In this document: positions 55,741-64,000 of the stretch, piece by piece
How the letters are laid out: each line of letters starts with the position of its first letter
Numbering within the stretch: the first letter of the stretch is position 1
DNA from: Fuerstiella sp.
GTDB taxonomy: Bacteria > Planctomycetota > Planctomycetia > Planctomycetales > Planctomycetaceae
Assembly (NCBI GenBank): GCA_022447225.1
Contig: JAKVAZ010000011.1
Location: 186,001 to 250,000 of the forward strand
Reading direction: 5' to 3'
Length of the DNA stretch: 64,000 nt
Translations under genes and position numbers: made by a program
Notes under the pieces: generated by a model
Seen by the model: the letters and a program-made list of their open reading frames with translations, nothing else
Told to the model about the DNA's origin: nothing
Databases searched by the model: none

Positions 55741-57453
55741 GTGAGCACTGGCTCTCATTATACCGTTCTGGCGCGACGATTTCGGCCTCAGGCCTTCAGT
55801 GATGTCGTGGGGCAGGAGCATGTTTCACGGGCACTGCAGAACGCAATTCGTTCAGAACGTGTGGCACATGCCTATTTATTCACCGGCGCCCGTGGCGTGG
55901 GAAAGACCTCTACTGCGCGCATTCTGGCCAAAGCACTCAACTGTCCCGACGTTCAGGACGGTGTGCCCTGTAACAAATGCGAAATCTGTGACGGAATCAG
56001 CGCCGGAGGTGATGTGGATGTGATGGAAATCGACGGCGCCTCTAACCGTCGTATTGAAGACATCCGCAGTATCCGGGCCAATGTTGGCGTGCGTTCGATG
56101 CGAACCCGTTTCAAGGTGTACATCATCGATGAAGTGCACATGCTCACGCGCGAGGCGTTCAATGCCCTGTTGAAAACGCTGGAGGAGCCACCTCCCAATG
56201 TCAAATTTGTGTTTTGCACAACAGAGCCGGAAAAGGTTCCCGATACAATTTTGTCACGATGCCAGCGTTTCGACTTTGGTACTATTGAAGATGATTCGAT
56301 CGGCCGGCGACTGAAAGAGATTGCCCGGTCTGAAGGATTTGAAGTTGAAGACGATGCAATCGAGCTGATTGCCCGGCGCGCCCGCGGGTCGATGCGTGAC
56401 AGCCAGTCACTCTTTGATCAACTGCTGGCGTTTAGTGAAGGAACAGTTCAGGTCGCTGATGTTCATCGTATGCTGGGGACAGCCGGCGATGAATTATTGA
56501 TCCGACTGTTTGAGAGTATCACGCAACGGCGGCCTGGTGAAGTTCTCAATATTTTGGAACAGACGCTCACTGCCGGTGTGCAGCCAGGTGAAATGCTGGA
56601 TCAGTGCGTTGGATACCTGCGTGACATGATGGTGATATTGAACGACGGAACCACTGTACCGCTGTGCAGTGTGCGTGATGACAGTCGTACGGTTCTCGCG
56701 GAACAGGCCGGACGAGCAACGTTGCCGAATGTGATGGCCGCGTTTCAGATTCTTGCGGAAGCAAGAAGTCGCATGCAGCGGAGTACCTTTTCAAGGGTGC
56801 TGCTGGAAATGGCTCTGGTCCAGATCTCACTGCTGGAAGATCTGAGTGCGATCAGGGATCTGCTCTCCGGAAAGCTGCCTGAACTGCCGGAAGTGAGCAG
56901 CGATTCTGTTCAAAAAAAAACGAATGATTTGTCGGGGCAGAGAGATCCCTCTCAAAGTTCCACCGAGAAATCGACTGTCACTGTCCCGTTTAATAGCCAG
57001 TCATCCGAAGAATTATTGTCACAACTGGTTTCTCTCGCGCCGTTTACGGTGTCTGCGGCGCTCAAAACCACAGAACGTCTAGCAGTTTCTGAGCCAAACG
57101 CGGTAGAATTAGTGCTGGATTCGTCCCTTGAGTTTCAAAAGAAGGTGCTGGAGACACCGGAACACCGATCAACGATTCAACAGCTGATTGAAAATTTGAC
57201 CGGGGTTCATGCTGTTATTTCGATTCGGTCGGTTCTTCAGATGGATCTTCCCGCGGAAAAGGATCCTTCATCTGGAGCTGGACATTCAGCACCGAAGCCG
57301 TCGGCAGATTCGCGGGCGGATCAATCTCAGATCGTTGCAAATCGAAACGATGTTGACCCGGGACTGGATGCATTTGTTCAGGAAGTTGTGGACGTATTTG
57401 GGGCCAGAGTTGATCGTGTCATGAATGCTCCCGTCAAACGGGAGGCGGAGTGA
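55741..57453 (+). CDS. dnaX: DNA polymerase III subunits gamma and tau
   Basis: The GTG at 55741 gives the usual start (...YTVLARRFRPQAFSDVVGQEHV); an in-frame GTG at 55699 is possible. Walker A is GARGVGKTS, the zinc knuckle is CPDVQDGVPCNKCEIC, and the DEVH Walker B and SRC motif (LSRCQRFDF) are intact. Domain III ends near residue 385, and a ~180-residue variable tau region follows. Exactly at the junction is a run of nine A (56912-56920), where a -1 shift gives an immediate stop (see findings). It is the clamp-loader ATPase of the replisome and is followed by ybaB and recR. Confidence 0.95.
   Translation: MSTGSHYTVLARRFRPQAFSDVVGQEHVSRALQNAIRSERVAHAYLFTGARGVGKTSTARILAKALNCPDVQDGVPCNKCEICDGISAGGDVDVMEIDGASNRRIEDIRSIRANVGVRSMRTRFKVYIIDEVHMLTREAFNALLKTLEEPPPNVKFVFCTTEPEKVPDTILSRCQRFDFGTIEDDSIGRRLKEIARSEGFEVEDDAIELIARRARGSMRDSQSLFDQLLAFSEGTVQVADVHRMLGTAGDELLIRLFESITQRRPGEVLNILEQTLTAGVQPGEMLDQCVGYLRDMMVILNDGTTVPLCSVRDDSRTVLAEQAGRATLPNVMAAFQILAEARSRMQRSTFSRVLLEMALVQISLLEDLSAIRDLLSGKLPELPEVSSDSVQKKTNDLSGQRDPSQSSTEKSTVTVPFNSQSSEELLSQLVSLAPFTVSAALKTTERLAVSEPNAVELVLDSSLEFQKKVLETPEHRSTIQQLIENLTGVHAVISIRSVLQMDLPAEKDPSSGAGHSAPKPSADSRADQSQIVANRNDVDPGLDAFVQEVVDVFGARVDRVMNAPVKREAE
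56912..56920 (+). promoter_or_regulatory. A9 slippery tract in dnaX
   Basis: Nine A residues read as CAA-AAA-AAA-ACG (codons 391-394). A -1 ribosomal shift, or one extra A in the transcript, leads to AAC-GAA-TGA, giving a 395-residue gamma-like product ending just after domain III. Thermus makes gamma by transcriptional slippage on an A9 tract, and E. coli by -1 frameshifting on A6G. Confidence 0.6.
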
Positions 57454-57503
57454 ATTTGAGATCTCTGAGGAACCATCAGACTCGTAGTGAGTGAGGAAGT
57501 GTC

Positions 57504-57857
57504 GTGATTAAGGGACTTGGAAACATCGCGTCGATGATGAAGCAGGCTTCAGAGATGCAGGGCCGTCTGGACCAGGCTAAAGAGAAAGTGGCCGGAATCC
57601 GGGTGGTGGGAATCGCCGGAGGCGAAATGGTAAAAGTCGAAGCGACAGGTGACATGAAAATTGTATCAGTCGTGATCGAGCCATCCCTGATGGAAACAGG
57701 TGACCACGAAATGGTTGAAGAGCTGGTGACGGCAGCCACTAACCAGGCGCTGCAAAAGGCAAAAGAAGCTGCGGCATCAGCGATGTCGGATGTTGCCGCA
57801 GGAATGGATATGCCGGGTTTGAATGAGGCGTTGTCGAAACTTGGGATTGGTGGGTGA
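57504..57857 (+). CDS. ybaB: YbaB/EbfC nucleoid-associated protein
   Basis: A 117-residue protein beginning with a GTG after TGAGGAAG. The first third is helical (GLGNIASMMKQASEMQGRLDQAKEKVAG), followed by GGEMVKVEATGDMKIVSVVIEPSLME and ELVTAATNQALQKAKEAAASAMSDVAAGMDMPGL, all standard. It binds DNA as a dimer. It sits between dnaX and recR, as in most bacteria, and is 50 nt from dnaX. Confidence 0.94.
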   Translation: MIKGLGNIASMMKQASEMQGRLDQAKEKVAGIRVVGIAGGEMVKVEATGDMKIVSVVIEPSLMETGDHEMVEELVTAATNQALQKAKEAAASAMSDVAAGMDMPGLNEALSKLGIGG

Positions 57858-57912
57858 TGCCGGACCCGTCGGCGAATGATGAAGCATCTGAAAATCAACG
57901 GAACAAAAGCGG

Positions 57913-58539
57913 ATGGCAGACAGAAATCAAGCCACGTCAGATCACCCTTACGGTCCAAGTGTCGCTCGGCTGATTGATGAGTTCGCACGCCTTCCCGGTA
58001 TCGGTCGTAAATCGGCCGAACGTCTGTCCAATTATATCCTGTCCTGTTCGGGTGCTGAAGCGAATCGACTTGTGGAAGCCGTTCGTGACGTGAAAACCAA
58101 CGTCAAACGCTGCACGGTTTGTTTCAACCTGACTGAGAACGATGTCTGTCGTCTGTGTCGTGACCCTCGTCGAGACCGTTGTGTGGTGTGTGTTGTCGAA
58201 CAGCCGAAGGACGTAGTTGCTCTGGAATCAAGTGGTGCATTTCAGGGGGTTTACCATGTCCTTGGCGGTCGGATCGCTCCGCTGGAAGGGATCGGTCCCG
58301 AAGATCTTACAATCAGTCAACTGGTGCAGCGCATTCGAAACGACGGCATCAGTGAACTGGTGATGGCTACGAATCCAACGGTCGACGGTGACGGAACCGC
58401 ATTATTCATAACGAACCTGCTGCAGAACGATGATGTGACGATTACAAGGCTTGCCCGTGGGATCGCATCGGGCAGTGTCCTTGAATTTGCCAATTGCGAG
58501 ATGCTGGCGGATGCGCTCAGAGGACGCCGAACATTCTAA
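57913..58539 (+). CDS. recR: Recombination protein RecR
   Basis: A 208-residue protein. An N-terminal helix-hairpin-helix ([23 protein letters not shown]), a C4 zinc finger ([16 protein letters not shown]) and a Toprim domain ([43 protein letters not shown]) are all intact, ending with the usual ...[15 protein letters not shown]. It loads RecA with RecO at gaps and breaks. It starts 55 nt after ybaB. Confidence 0.95.
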   Translation: MADRNQATSDHPYGPSVARLIDEFARLPGIGRKSAERLSNYILSCSGAEANRLVEAVRDVKTNVKRCTVCFNLTENDVCRLCRDPRRDRCVVCVVEQPKDVVALESSGAFQGVYHVLGGRIAPLEGIGPEDLTISQLVQRIRNDGISELVMATNPTVDGDGTALFITNLLQNDDVTITRLARGIASGSVLEFANCEMLADALRGRRTF

Positions 58540-58710
58540 AATAACAAAGTTAAGAGAACGGCAGACCAGATCCAGTCCCATGAATGACATGGGGGAACAC
58601 GGATCATAAAACAATTTGGCATGCGATTAGAAATTTCAAAATTTTTTCATTCGGTATGTAGTGTGTGAACCGGATCAGTCACTGACTAACTTTGGTTTTC
58701 GCATTTCAGA

Positions 58711-58730
58711 GTGGTATCAAGGTCTACCAC
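58711..58730 (+). repeat. Hairpin in the rpoN leader
   Basis: GTGGTA-TCAAGGTC-TACCAC, six perfect pairs with an 8-base loop, about 65 nt before the rpoN start. No T-run follows, so it is not a classic terminator for recR. It may structure the rpoN leader. Confidence 0.35.
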
Positions 58731-58795
58731 ACCCGACTTCTGACGTTCGTCATCATACTGATCAGTCATTCAACTGTTTGTAGCGCTTAACAACA

Positions 58796-60310
58796 ATGCA
58801 CCTGAATATTTCTCAGCAGATGAAAATGAGTCAGCAGATGAAGCTGGCTCCCAGAATGATCCAGTCAATGGAGATTCTGCAGCTGAATATGATGGGACTG
58901 AATGAACGCATTGAACAGGAGCTGGTGGAAAACGTTACTCTGGACGTCGTTGATCGCGATCGCGATGCTCCGACGGATGAAGCTGATGTTGTCATCAAGT
59001 CGGAAGATCCGGCAGAACGTCGCGAACTGGCGAAGGACGTGGAAGAACGTGAGCTGGTTGCCGGCAAGGACAATAACAACGAATCGGACTTCGAACGGCT
59101 GCTGGAGATTTCATCAGACTGGCCGGAAGACAATGTTGGTTTTGGCGGTTCCAGACCGTCATCCAACCAAATCAGTGACAGCATGGATCGTCAGCACGAT
59201 GCCATGGCAAACATGACGGCCAGACCACAGTCGCTGCACGAATATCTGATGGAGCAGTTTTCATTCGCGACAGCAAGCGAGCCCGAACGTCAGTTTGGAG
59301 AATTTCTGATCCAGCACCTCGACCGTAATGGTCGTTTGCAGAGCCTGCTGGCAGAGATTGTGCAGCAGTTCAACCGGACGTGGGGCCATGAGTTGACTCA
59401 GGAACAGGCTGAGTCTGTTCTGGCAACGATTCAGCAGCTTGATCCTCCGGGTGTCGGTGCTCGTGATTACAAAGAAATGCTGTTGCTTCAGCTGCGGGAC
59501 CACATGCCTTTTTCTGATGTGATGCGAGTACTGATTGGCGATCATCTGGAAGACATTGCCAACAATCGACTTCCACTGATTCAAAAGGCGACCGATTTTA
59601 GTCTGGACATGATTAAGGTCGGGATAGAGCAGATTCAGACGCTGAATCCGTATCCCGGGCGAGGTTTCGAGCAACGTCCCGTTCAGCGTGTCACACCGGA
59701 TCTGTCCCTGGAAAAGGACGAAACGGGCCGGTACGTTGTCAAACTGCTGGATGAGTATATACCTGAGCTGCGAATCAGCCCTCGTTATCAGAAGATGATG
59801 CAGGCAAACCCGACTGCGGAAACGAAGGAGTGGATCAAGAAGAAAGTTGAATCGGCTCGATGGCTGATTGAAGCCATTGAACAGCGTTACAGTACTCTGA
59901 AAAAAGTGGCCCAGGAAATTATCGATCATCAGATCGAGTTTCTTGACAACGGACCGGAGCACATTGCACCGCTCAAGATGCAGCAAATTGCTGATCGAGT
60001 GGGTGTACATGTCACAACTGTTTCGAGAGCCGTTGACGAAAAATGGATCCAGACGCCGCGCGGTCTGTTTCCATTGAAGCGATTCTTCAAGCATGGAACT
60101 CAGACGTCCAGCGGAGAGGATATTGCCTGGGAAACGATAGGAATCCGTCTCCAGGAACTGATTGACAGCGAGGATAAGAAAAAGCCACTCAGCGATGATG
60201 CGCTGGTTGAGGCACTAGCCGGGAAGGGTTTGAAGCTGGCACGTCGTACCATTACTAAATATCGGAAAAAAATGGGTATTCCCAGTTCTCGTCAGCGTCG
60301 TGAGTACTAG
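58796..60310 (+). CDS. rpoN: RNA polymerase sigma-54 factor
   Basis: A 504-residue protein. Region I is Gln/Met-rich (MHLNISQQMKMSQQMKLAPRMIQSMEILQLNMMGLNERIEQE), region II acidic (residues 60-110), followed by the core-binding domain (...LDRNGRLQSLLAEI, ILQLDPPGVGARD-like). The DNA-binding helix-turn-helix is VHVTTVSRAVDEKWIQTPRGLFPLKRFF, and the RpoN box is ARRTITKYRKKMGIPSSRQRR. It directs transcription from -24/-12 promoters with AAA+ activators; no activator gene is in the window. Confidence 0.95.
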   Translation: MHLNISQQMKMSQQMKLAPRMIQSMEILQLNMMGLNERIEQELVENVTLDVVDRDRDAPTDEADVVIKSEDPAERRELAKDVEERELVAGKDNNNESDFERLLEISSDWPEDNVGFGGSRPSSNQISDSMDRQHDAMANMTARPQSLHEYLMEQFSFATASEPERQFGEFLIQHLDRNGRLQSLLAEIVQQFNRTWGHELTQEQAESVLATIQQLDPPGVGARDYKEMLLLQLRDHMPFSDVMRVLIGDHLEDIANNRLPLIQKATDFSLDMIKVGIEQIQTLNPYPGRGFEQRPVQRVTPDLSLEKDETGRYVVKLLDEYIPELRISPRYQKMMQANPTAETKEWIKKKVESARWLIEAIEQRYSTLKKVAQEIIDHQIEFLDNGPEHIAPLKMQQIADRVGVHVTTVSRAVDEKWIQTPRGLFPLKRFFKHGTQTSSGEDIAWETIGIRLQELIDSEDKKKPLSDDALVEALAGKGLKLARRTITKYRKKMGIPSSRQRREY

Positions 60311-60485
60311 AAACCGCTGACAGCCACCCGATGGATTCCGGCACTCCCTGTTCGTGTTTTCAGTGTCCCTTTAGTGTCGTCAGGAACCTGAGTCGGTGTT
60401 AACGGGTGGCTCGTCAAACGTCAGATTTGCGGAACCCCGTTTGCCGGACGGTCTTGAGTCCGTATCAAAAGTCCCAGGAGATTCG

Positions 60486-61559
60486 ATGCTTCATGCAGTG
60501 ATCATGGCCGGCGGCAGCGGAACCCGCTTCTGGCCTCAAAGTCGCGTCAAAATGCCCAAGCAGCTGCTGACGTTGTCCGGTAACCGAACGTTGATTCAGC
60601 AGACTTATGATCGTTGCGACGGAATGATCGCCGCTGATCAGTCCTGGGTCGTCACCAATCTGTTACAGGTGGAACAGACTCGAACCCAGCTGCCGGATGT
60701 TCCTGGCTGCAACGTTCTGGTGGAGCCGGCAGCACGCAATACGGCTCCTTGTGTCGGCCTGGCAGCAATCCATGTGCTGCAGCAGGATCCTTCCGGCATC
60801 ATGTTTGTAATGCCGGCGGACCATGTCATTTCAACGCATGAAGACTTTCAGGTGGCAGCCCAGGCGGCAGTCAGCCTGGTTGACCAAGATGCGCAGCGTC
60901 TGGTGCTGTTTGGTGTACCACCGTCGTTTCCGTCGACCGGCTACGGTTACATTGAACGTGGTGAAAGACTCGGTGCCTCTGAACACGTGTTCGAGGTCAG
61001 ATCGTTTCGGGAAAAGCCGCCAGCCGAGACGGCGCAGCAATATCTCGATGCCGGTCATTTCTACTGGAATTGTGGAATTTTCTGCTGGAAAGCAAAGACC
61101 ATTCTGGACCAGCTTCAGCAGCACGAGCCGGACACGTATTCACGGCTTATGCGTCTCGCCGCAGTTATTGGAACAGACGATTACAACGCCGCTCTCGATG
61201 TTGAATTTCCACAGATGAACAGCATCGCTGTCGATCGAGCCGTACTGGAACGTGCTGATCAGGTATGCGTGATCGAAGCTCCTTTCAGCTGGGACGATGT
61301 TGGAAGCTGGCTGGCCGTACCTCGTCTTCTGGGTACAGACGAGGATGGGACTGCAGCCGATGGGCTCGTGCGTTCGATCGATTCAAAGAATTGCATCATT
61401 CGGACCACAGACGATCATCTGGTTGCCACACTTGGAATGGAAGACTGCATCATTGTGCACACCAGGGATGCAACCCTTGTTGCGCGTCGTGACGACTCGG
61501 AACGCATCAAAGAACTGCTTGAGATTTTGAAAGATCGAGGCGATACACAGTTTCTGTGA
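60486..61559 (+). CDS. manC: Mannose-1-phosphate guanylyltransferase
   Basis: The ATG at 60486 follows CAGGAG; the open frame upstream to 60396 is unlikely. The protein is 357 residues. The nucleotidyltransferase signature IMAGGSGTRFWPQSR at the N-terminus, VEPAARNTAPCVGLAAIH, FVMPADHVI and FREKPPAETAQQYLDAGHFYWNCGIFCW are diagnostic of GDP-mannose pyrophosphorylases. The C-terminal isomerase cupin of bifunctional ManC/AlgA enzymes is absent. It makes GDP-mannose for cell-surface glycans. Confidence 0.93.
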   Translation: MLHAVIMAGGSGTRFWPQSRVKMPKQLLTLSGNRTLIQQTYDRCDGMIAADQSWVVTNLLQVEQTRTQLPDVPGCNVLVEPAARNTAPCVGLAAIHVLQQDPSGIMFVMPADHVISTHEDFQVAAQAAVSLVDQDAQRLVLFGVPPSFPSTGYGYIERGERLGASEHVFEVRSFREKPPAETAQQYLDAGHFYWNCGIFCWKAKTILDQLQQHEPDTYSRLMRLAAVIGTDDYNAALDVEFPQMNSIAVDRAVLERADQVCVIEAPFSWDDVGSWLAVPRLLGTDEDGTAADGLVRSIDSKNCIIRTTDDHLVATLGMEDCIIVHTRDATLVARRDDSERIKELLEILKDRGDTQFL

Positions 61560-61734
61560 ATCGGGGCGACAGCCGATCCCGGCAGATAAGGGGCTGTACG
61601 TGAACGGCGGGTTGCTCTGTCTGTCCCGCGTTTGGTTGTCGGACGTCCTTGAGCCTGTCATGATCTCTTGCTCACTGAACGGCAGAGACTGGCTCTGCGG
61701 CTGAGTCCATCAACAGACGGCGGCACAGAACACG

Positions 61735-63198
61735 ATGGCAGAAACCTCTCAGAGTTCCGAACACGATAACAATGCATATTCAGCCTCGTCTTCGCCATCC
61801 ATGGCTCCTTCGACGGCCGTGACCCTCATTTCTGTAATGATGTTTCTGCAGTTTTTTGTCTGGGGGGCCTGGTTTGCGACCCTGGCGGCAGCGTTGGATA
61901 CTGCCGGGTTGGGAGACATCATCGGGGATGCCTACGCGTCTGCGCCAATCGCTGCAATACTCTCTCCTTTGTTTCTCGGCCTGATTGCGGACCGTGTGTT
62001 CCCTTCGGAAAAAGTGATGGGTGTCCTGATGCTGGTCGGAGGAGCAATCCTGTTGATGATCCCCGGTCTGGCAGCCGGGGGAACTGCAAACGGTGGAACC
62101 ATTGTCTGGATGATCCTGGGACATCTGCTGTGCTACATGCCCACGCTCGGACTTGGTAATACGATCGCTTTTACCCACATCCAAAAGCAGTCAGATTTTC
62201 CAAAGATTCGGGTGTGGGGAACCATCGGCTGGATTGCGGCCGGGCTGCTGGTTGGAATTCTTGGCTGGTCCAACAGTTTCAATATTTTCTGGCTTGCAGC
62301 CGGGAGTTCGTTTTTGCTGGGAATGTTTTGCTTCATGTTGCCGAACACGCCTCCTCCGCTGAAGGGGAAGCCGATGGACTTGCGGTCACTTTTCATGGTG
62401 GATGCGTTGAAGCTTTTGGGCGATTTTAACTTCCTTGTCTTCGCGATTTGCTCCACTCTGATCTGTGTTCCCCTGGCTTACTACTACGGTATGACATCCA
62501 CATTTTTGAATCAGGCGGGATTCGCGGAATCCGCAGCGACGATGACGATCGGCCAGATGTCGGAAATATTTTTCATGCTGCTCATCCCGTTCTGTTTCCG
62601 GAAGCTGGGACTGAAACTCATGATCTCGGTTGGAATGATCTGTTGGGTCGTGCGCTATGCCCTGTTTGCGTTGGGTGCTCCTGATCAGGTGACATGGATG
62701 CTGCTGCTTGCAGTGGCACTTCACGGAGTTTGTTACGACTTCTTTTTTGTTACCGGATTTATGTACACCGACCAAAAGGCGCCCGTCGCCATCCGTGGTC
62801 AGGCGCAGGGGCTGCTGGTGTTTCTCACTCAGGGCATTGGCATGTTTTTTGGATACAAGATCATGGCCGCGGCCGCGTGGCAGGGAGTCGATTTTGGATG
62901 GACTATCGGAAAATACGGAGAACAGGTTACCAAAGGAAAAGAATATACGGATGCGCTCACGGCTGCTCGCGGGGAACAAGACACCGTCGGATTCCTGGAA
63001 TCGTTTTCTCAATTGTTTTCGCGCAGTCTTCCCGCAGGTCTTGATTCTGAACTGCTTCACGCAACCATGATCCAATGGAGGAACTTCTGGATGTTTCCCT
63101 CGATTCTGGCCGCAATGATCCTCGCGATCTTTGTGTTGTTATTTTGGGACAAAGTTCATCCGGAGAATGAGGCGGAGCCCGCACCAACCGAAATCTGA
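61735..63198 (+). CDS. MFS transporter, nucleoside:H+ symporter type
   Basis: A 487-residue polytopic protein with a ~25-residue Ser-rich cytosolic N-terminus and about 12 membrane segments. The first TM region FLQFFVWGAWFATLAAAL, the loop LFLGLIADRVFPSEKVMGVLM, and TIGWIAAGLLVGILGW match the NupG/XapB nucleoside-permease family widespread in planctomycetes. A periplasmic insertion with FLESFSQLFSRSLPAGLDSELL lies before the last TM. Real substrate unknown. Confidence 0.85.
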   Translation: MAETSQSSEHDNNAYSASSSPSMAPSTAVTLISVMMFLQFFVWGAWFATLAAALDTAGLGDIIGDAYASAPIAAILSPLFLGLIADRVFPSEKVMGVLMLVGGAILLMIPGLAAGGTANGGTIVWMILGHLLCYMPTLGLGNTIAFTHIQKQSDFPKIRVWGTIGWIAAGLLVGILGWSNSFNIFWLAAGSSFLLGMFCFMLPNTPPPLKGKPMDLRSLFMVDALKLLGDFNFLVFAICSTLICVPLAYYYGMTSTFLNQAGFAESAATMTIGQMSEIFFMLLIPFCFRKLGLKLMISVGMICWVVRYALFALGAPDQVTWMLLLAVALHGVCYDFFFVTGFMYTDQKAPVAIRGQAQGLLVFLTQGIGMFFGYKIMAAAAWQGVDFGWTIGKYGEQVTKGKEYTDALTAARGEQDTVGFLESFSQLFSRSLPAGLDSELLHATMIQWRNFWMFPSILAAMILAIFVLLFWDKVHPENEAEPAPTEI

Positions 63199-63774
63199 TC
63201 TCCATCCCCTGTCACCTCACTGCGCCTGCTGTGGAATTGATTCAGATGCAGTTTTCCGTCCTTCATTGATCGGTCGACGGTGCGCTGAGTTTCAGGAAGA
63301 AGTGATAACAATCACGGAGGGAGATCTTGTCATGCGGGATTTTGGGATGCGGTGCAAAAAAGATCCGGAAGGCCGCATTCCAACTATCCATCTGGCCAAA
63401 GCGAAATTTCACAGAGAGAATCACTCAACATGGTCGTTTAGCTCGAGCGGAGACCGGTGGTAAACCATGTTTCGCGGGTGATCGTCTGTGAGATGCTGCA
63501 GTCCGTCGGATTTTCTCGATCTGGACACACGGGAGGGACTTCGACGATATTGCGAGGAGTTCAGCAAATGCTACCCTGCGATGCTGAGCAGTTTACGAGT
63601 GTAGCAGCGGGTTCCGATTTAGGTGCGGCGGTGGCACATGGAATTACAGTTTCCGTGTGGCAGACAATTTCTCCGTACATTGTGATCTGGAATCTGCTGC
63701 GTTGACGACGAGTTCATTAATACTGTTTTGATGATGAAACAGGATCGTTTTTGCATAACCATCGGGAATCTGTG
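63199..63774. other. Intergenic region, no recognised gene
   Basis: About 575 bases upstream of the receiver gene. Open frames at 63131-63463 and 63457-63705 (+) have no recognisable domain and no clear ribosome-binding site. The promoter of the response-regulator gene should lie here. Confidence 0.35.
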
Positions 63775-64000
63775 ATGCGGGACGAGATTGACGCGAGCAG
63801 AACAACGGTCCTGGTGGTGGACGACTCTCTGACATATCGGACCCTGGTCACCCGCCTTCTGGCGGTCGAACGACCGAATTGGATCGTATTGGAAACGTCT
63901 ACCGCTGCTGAAGGGCTGGAAATACTTGCCAGTCAAAACGTAACTGTGGTTGTGGTCGAATTTTTTATGCCCGAAATGCCAGACGAGCCATTCATCACAG
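63775..64000 (+). CDS. Receiver-domain protein with Glu at the phosphorylation site (3' end outside window)
   Basis: From the ATG at 63775 (or GTG at 63772) the frame runs off the window at codon 75. It reads TTVLVVDDSLTYRTLVTRLL, the Asp pair and Ser of a CheY-like receiver domain, then ...TAAEGLEILASQNVTVVVVEFFMPEMPDEPF. In the D-x-x-M-P motif the phospho-accepting Asp is replaced by Glu62 (E-F-F-M-P). The output domain is unseen. It may be a phosphorylation-independent or constitutively active receiver. Confidence 0.8.
   Translation, partial: MRDEIDASRTTVLVVDDSLTYRTLVTRLLAVERPNWIVLETSTAAEGLEILASQNVTVVVVEFFMPEMPDEPFIT

Noticed and set aside
63457-63705. 82-residue open frame before the receiver gene
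   Set aside because: No recognisable motif or ribosome-binding site; composition is like the surrounding non-coding sequence.

Overview
The window looks like a piece of a planctomycete chromosome (Planctomycetota, probably Planctomycetales). The evidence is the gene content: a PSCyt1/DUF1549/DUF1553 protein beside a DUF1501 protein, DUF1080, a Tat-exported Gfo/Idh/MocA oxidoreductase, a secreted sulfatase, secreted propeller and HEAT/LRR proteins, a CPXCG mini-protein, and loosely packed genes with long gaps. Genus and species cannot be read from the sequence. No rRNA, tRNA, CRISPR array, prophage or intact transposase was seen.

Layout. 1-9 kb: a truncated LRR/coiled-coil protein, an M3 oligopeptidase, DUF1080, an IlvD/Edd dehydratase, a cupin, Mog, a CPXCG protein and a cupredoxin-like protein. 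9-21 kb: FtsW, a PHP protein, a band 3-type anion transporter fused to a PTS EIIA domain, ThiL, a phosphoribosyltransferase, a membrane glycosyltransferase and a 1126-residue AsmA-like protein. 21-29.4 kb, minus strand: MsrA, a Na/Pi cotransporter, and a four-gene block with two small W-x-D helical-hairpin proteins, a 216-residue helical protein and a 1329-residue three-domain FtsK/EccC-like ATPase. I read this block as a type VII-like secretion locus. 29.6-33 kb: a DadA-like oxidase, a DUF1805-VOC fusion, and a DsbA/FrnE-family protein in which an in-frame TGA replaces the first Cys of the CPWC active site, which makes it a candidate selenoprotein. 33-45 kb: the planctomycete secretome genes (DUF1501, PSCyt1, HEAT, Gfo/Idh/MocA, a glycoside-hydrolase-like propeller, a sulfatase). 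45-53 kb: a PhyH dioxygenase, a beta-decarboxylating dehydrogenase, a PQQ propeller-LRR fusion, and HflK/HflC followed by a DUF1552 remnant. 53-64 kb: a degenerate flavoprotein, RluD, a decayed nucleotidyltransferase module, the classic dnaX-ybaB-recR cluster (dnaX has an A9 slippery tract at the gamma/tau boundary), RpoN, a mannose-1-phosphate guanylyltransferase, a nucleoside-type MFS transporter and the start of a receiver protein with Glu at the phospho-acceptor site.

The two strongest leads are the UGA-containing DsbA-family gene (32269-32883) and the WXG100/FtsK-like locus (23913-29353). Next are the EIIA-band 3 fusion with an apparently intact phosphorylatable His, and the A9 tract in dnaX. 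Start codons were often moved inward from the longest open frame; the reasons are given entry by entry.
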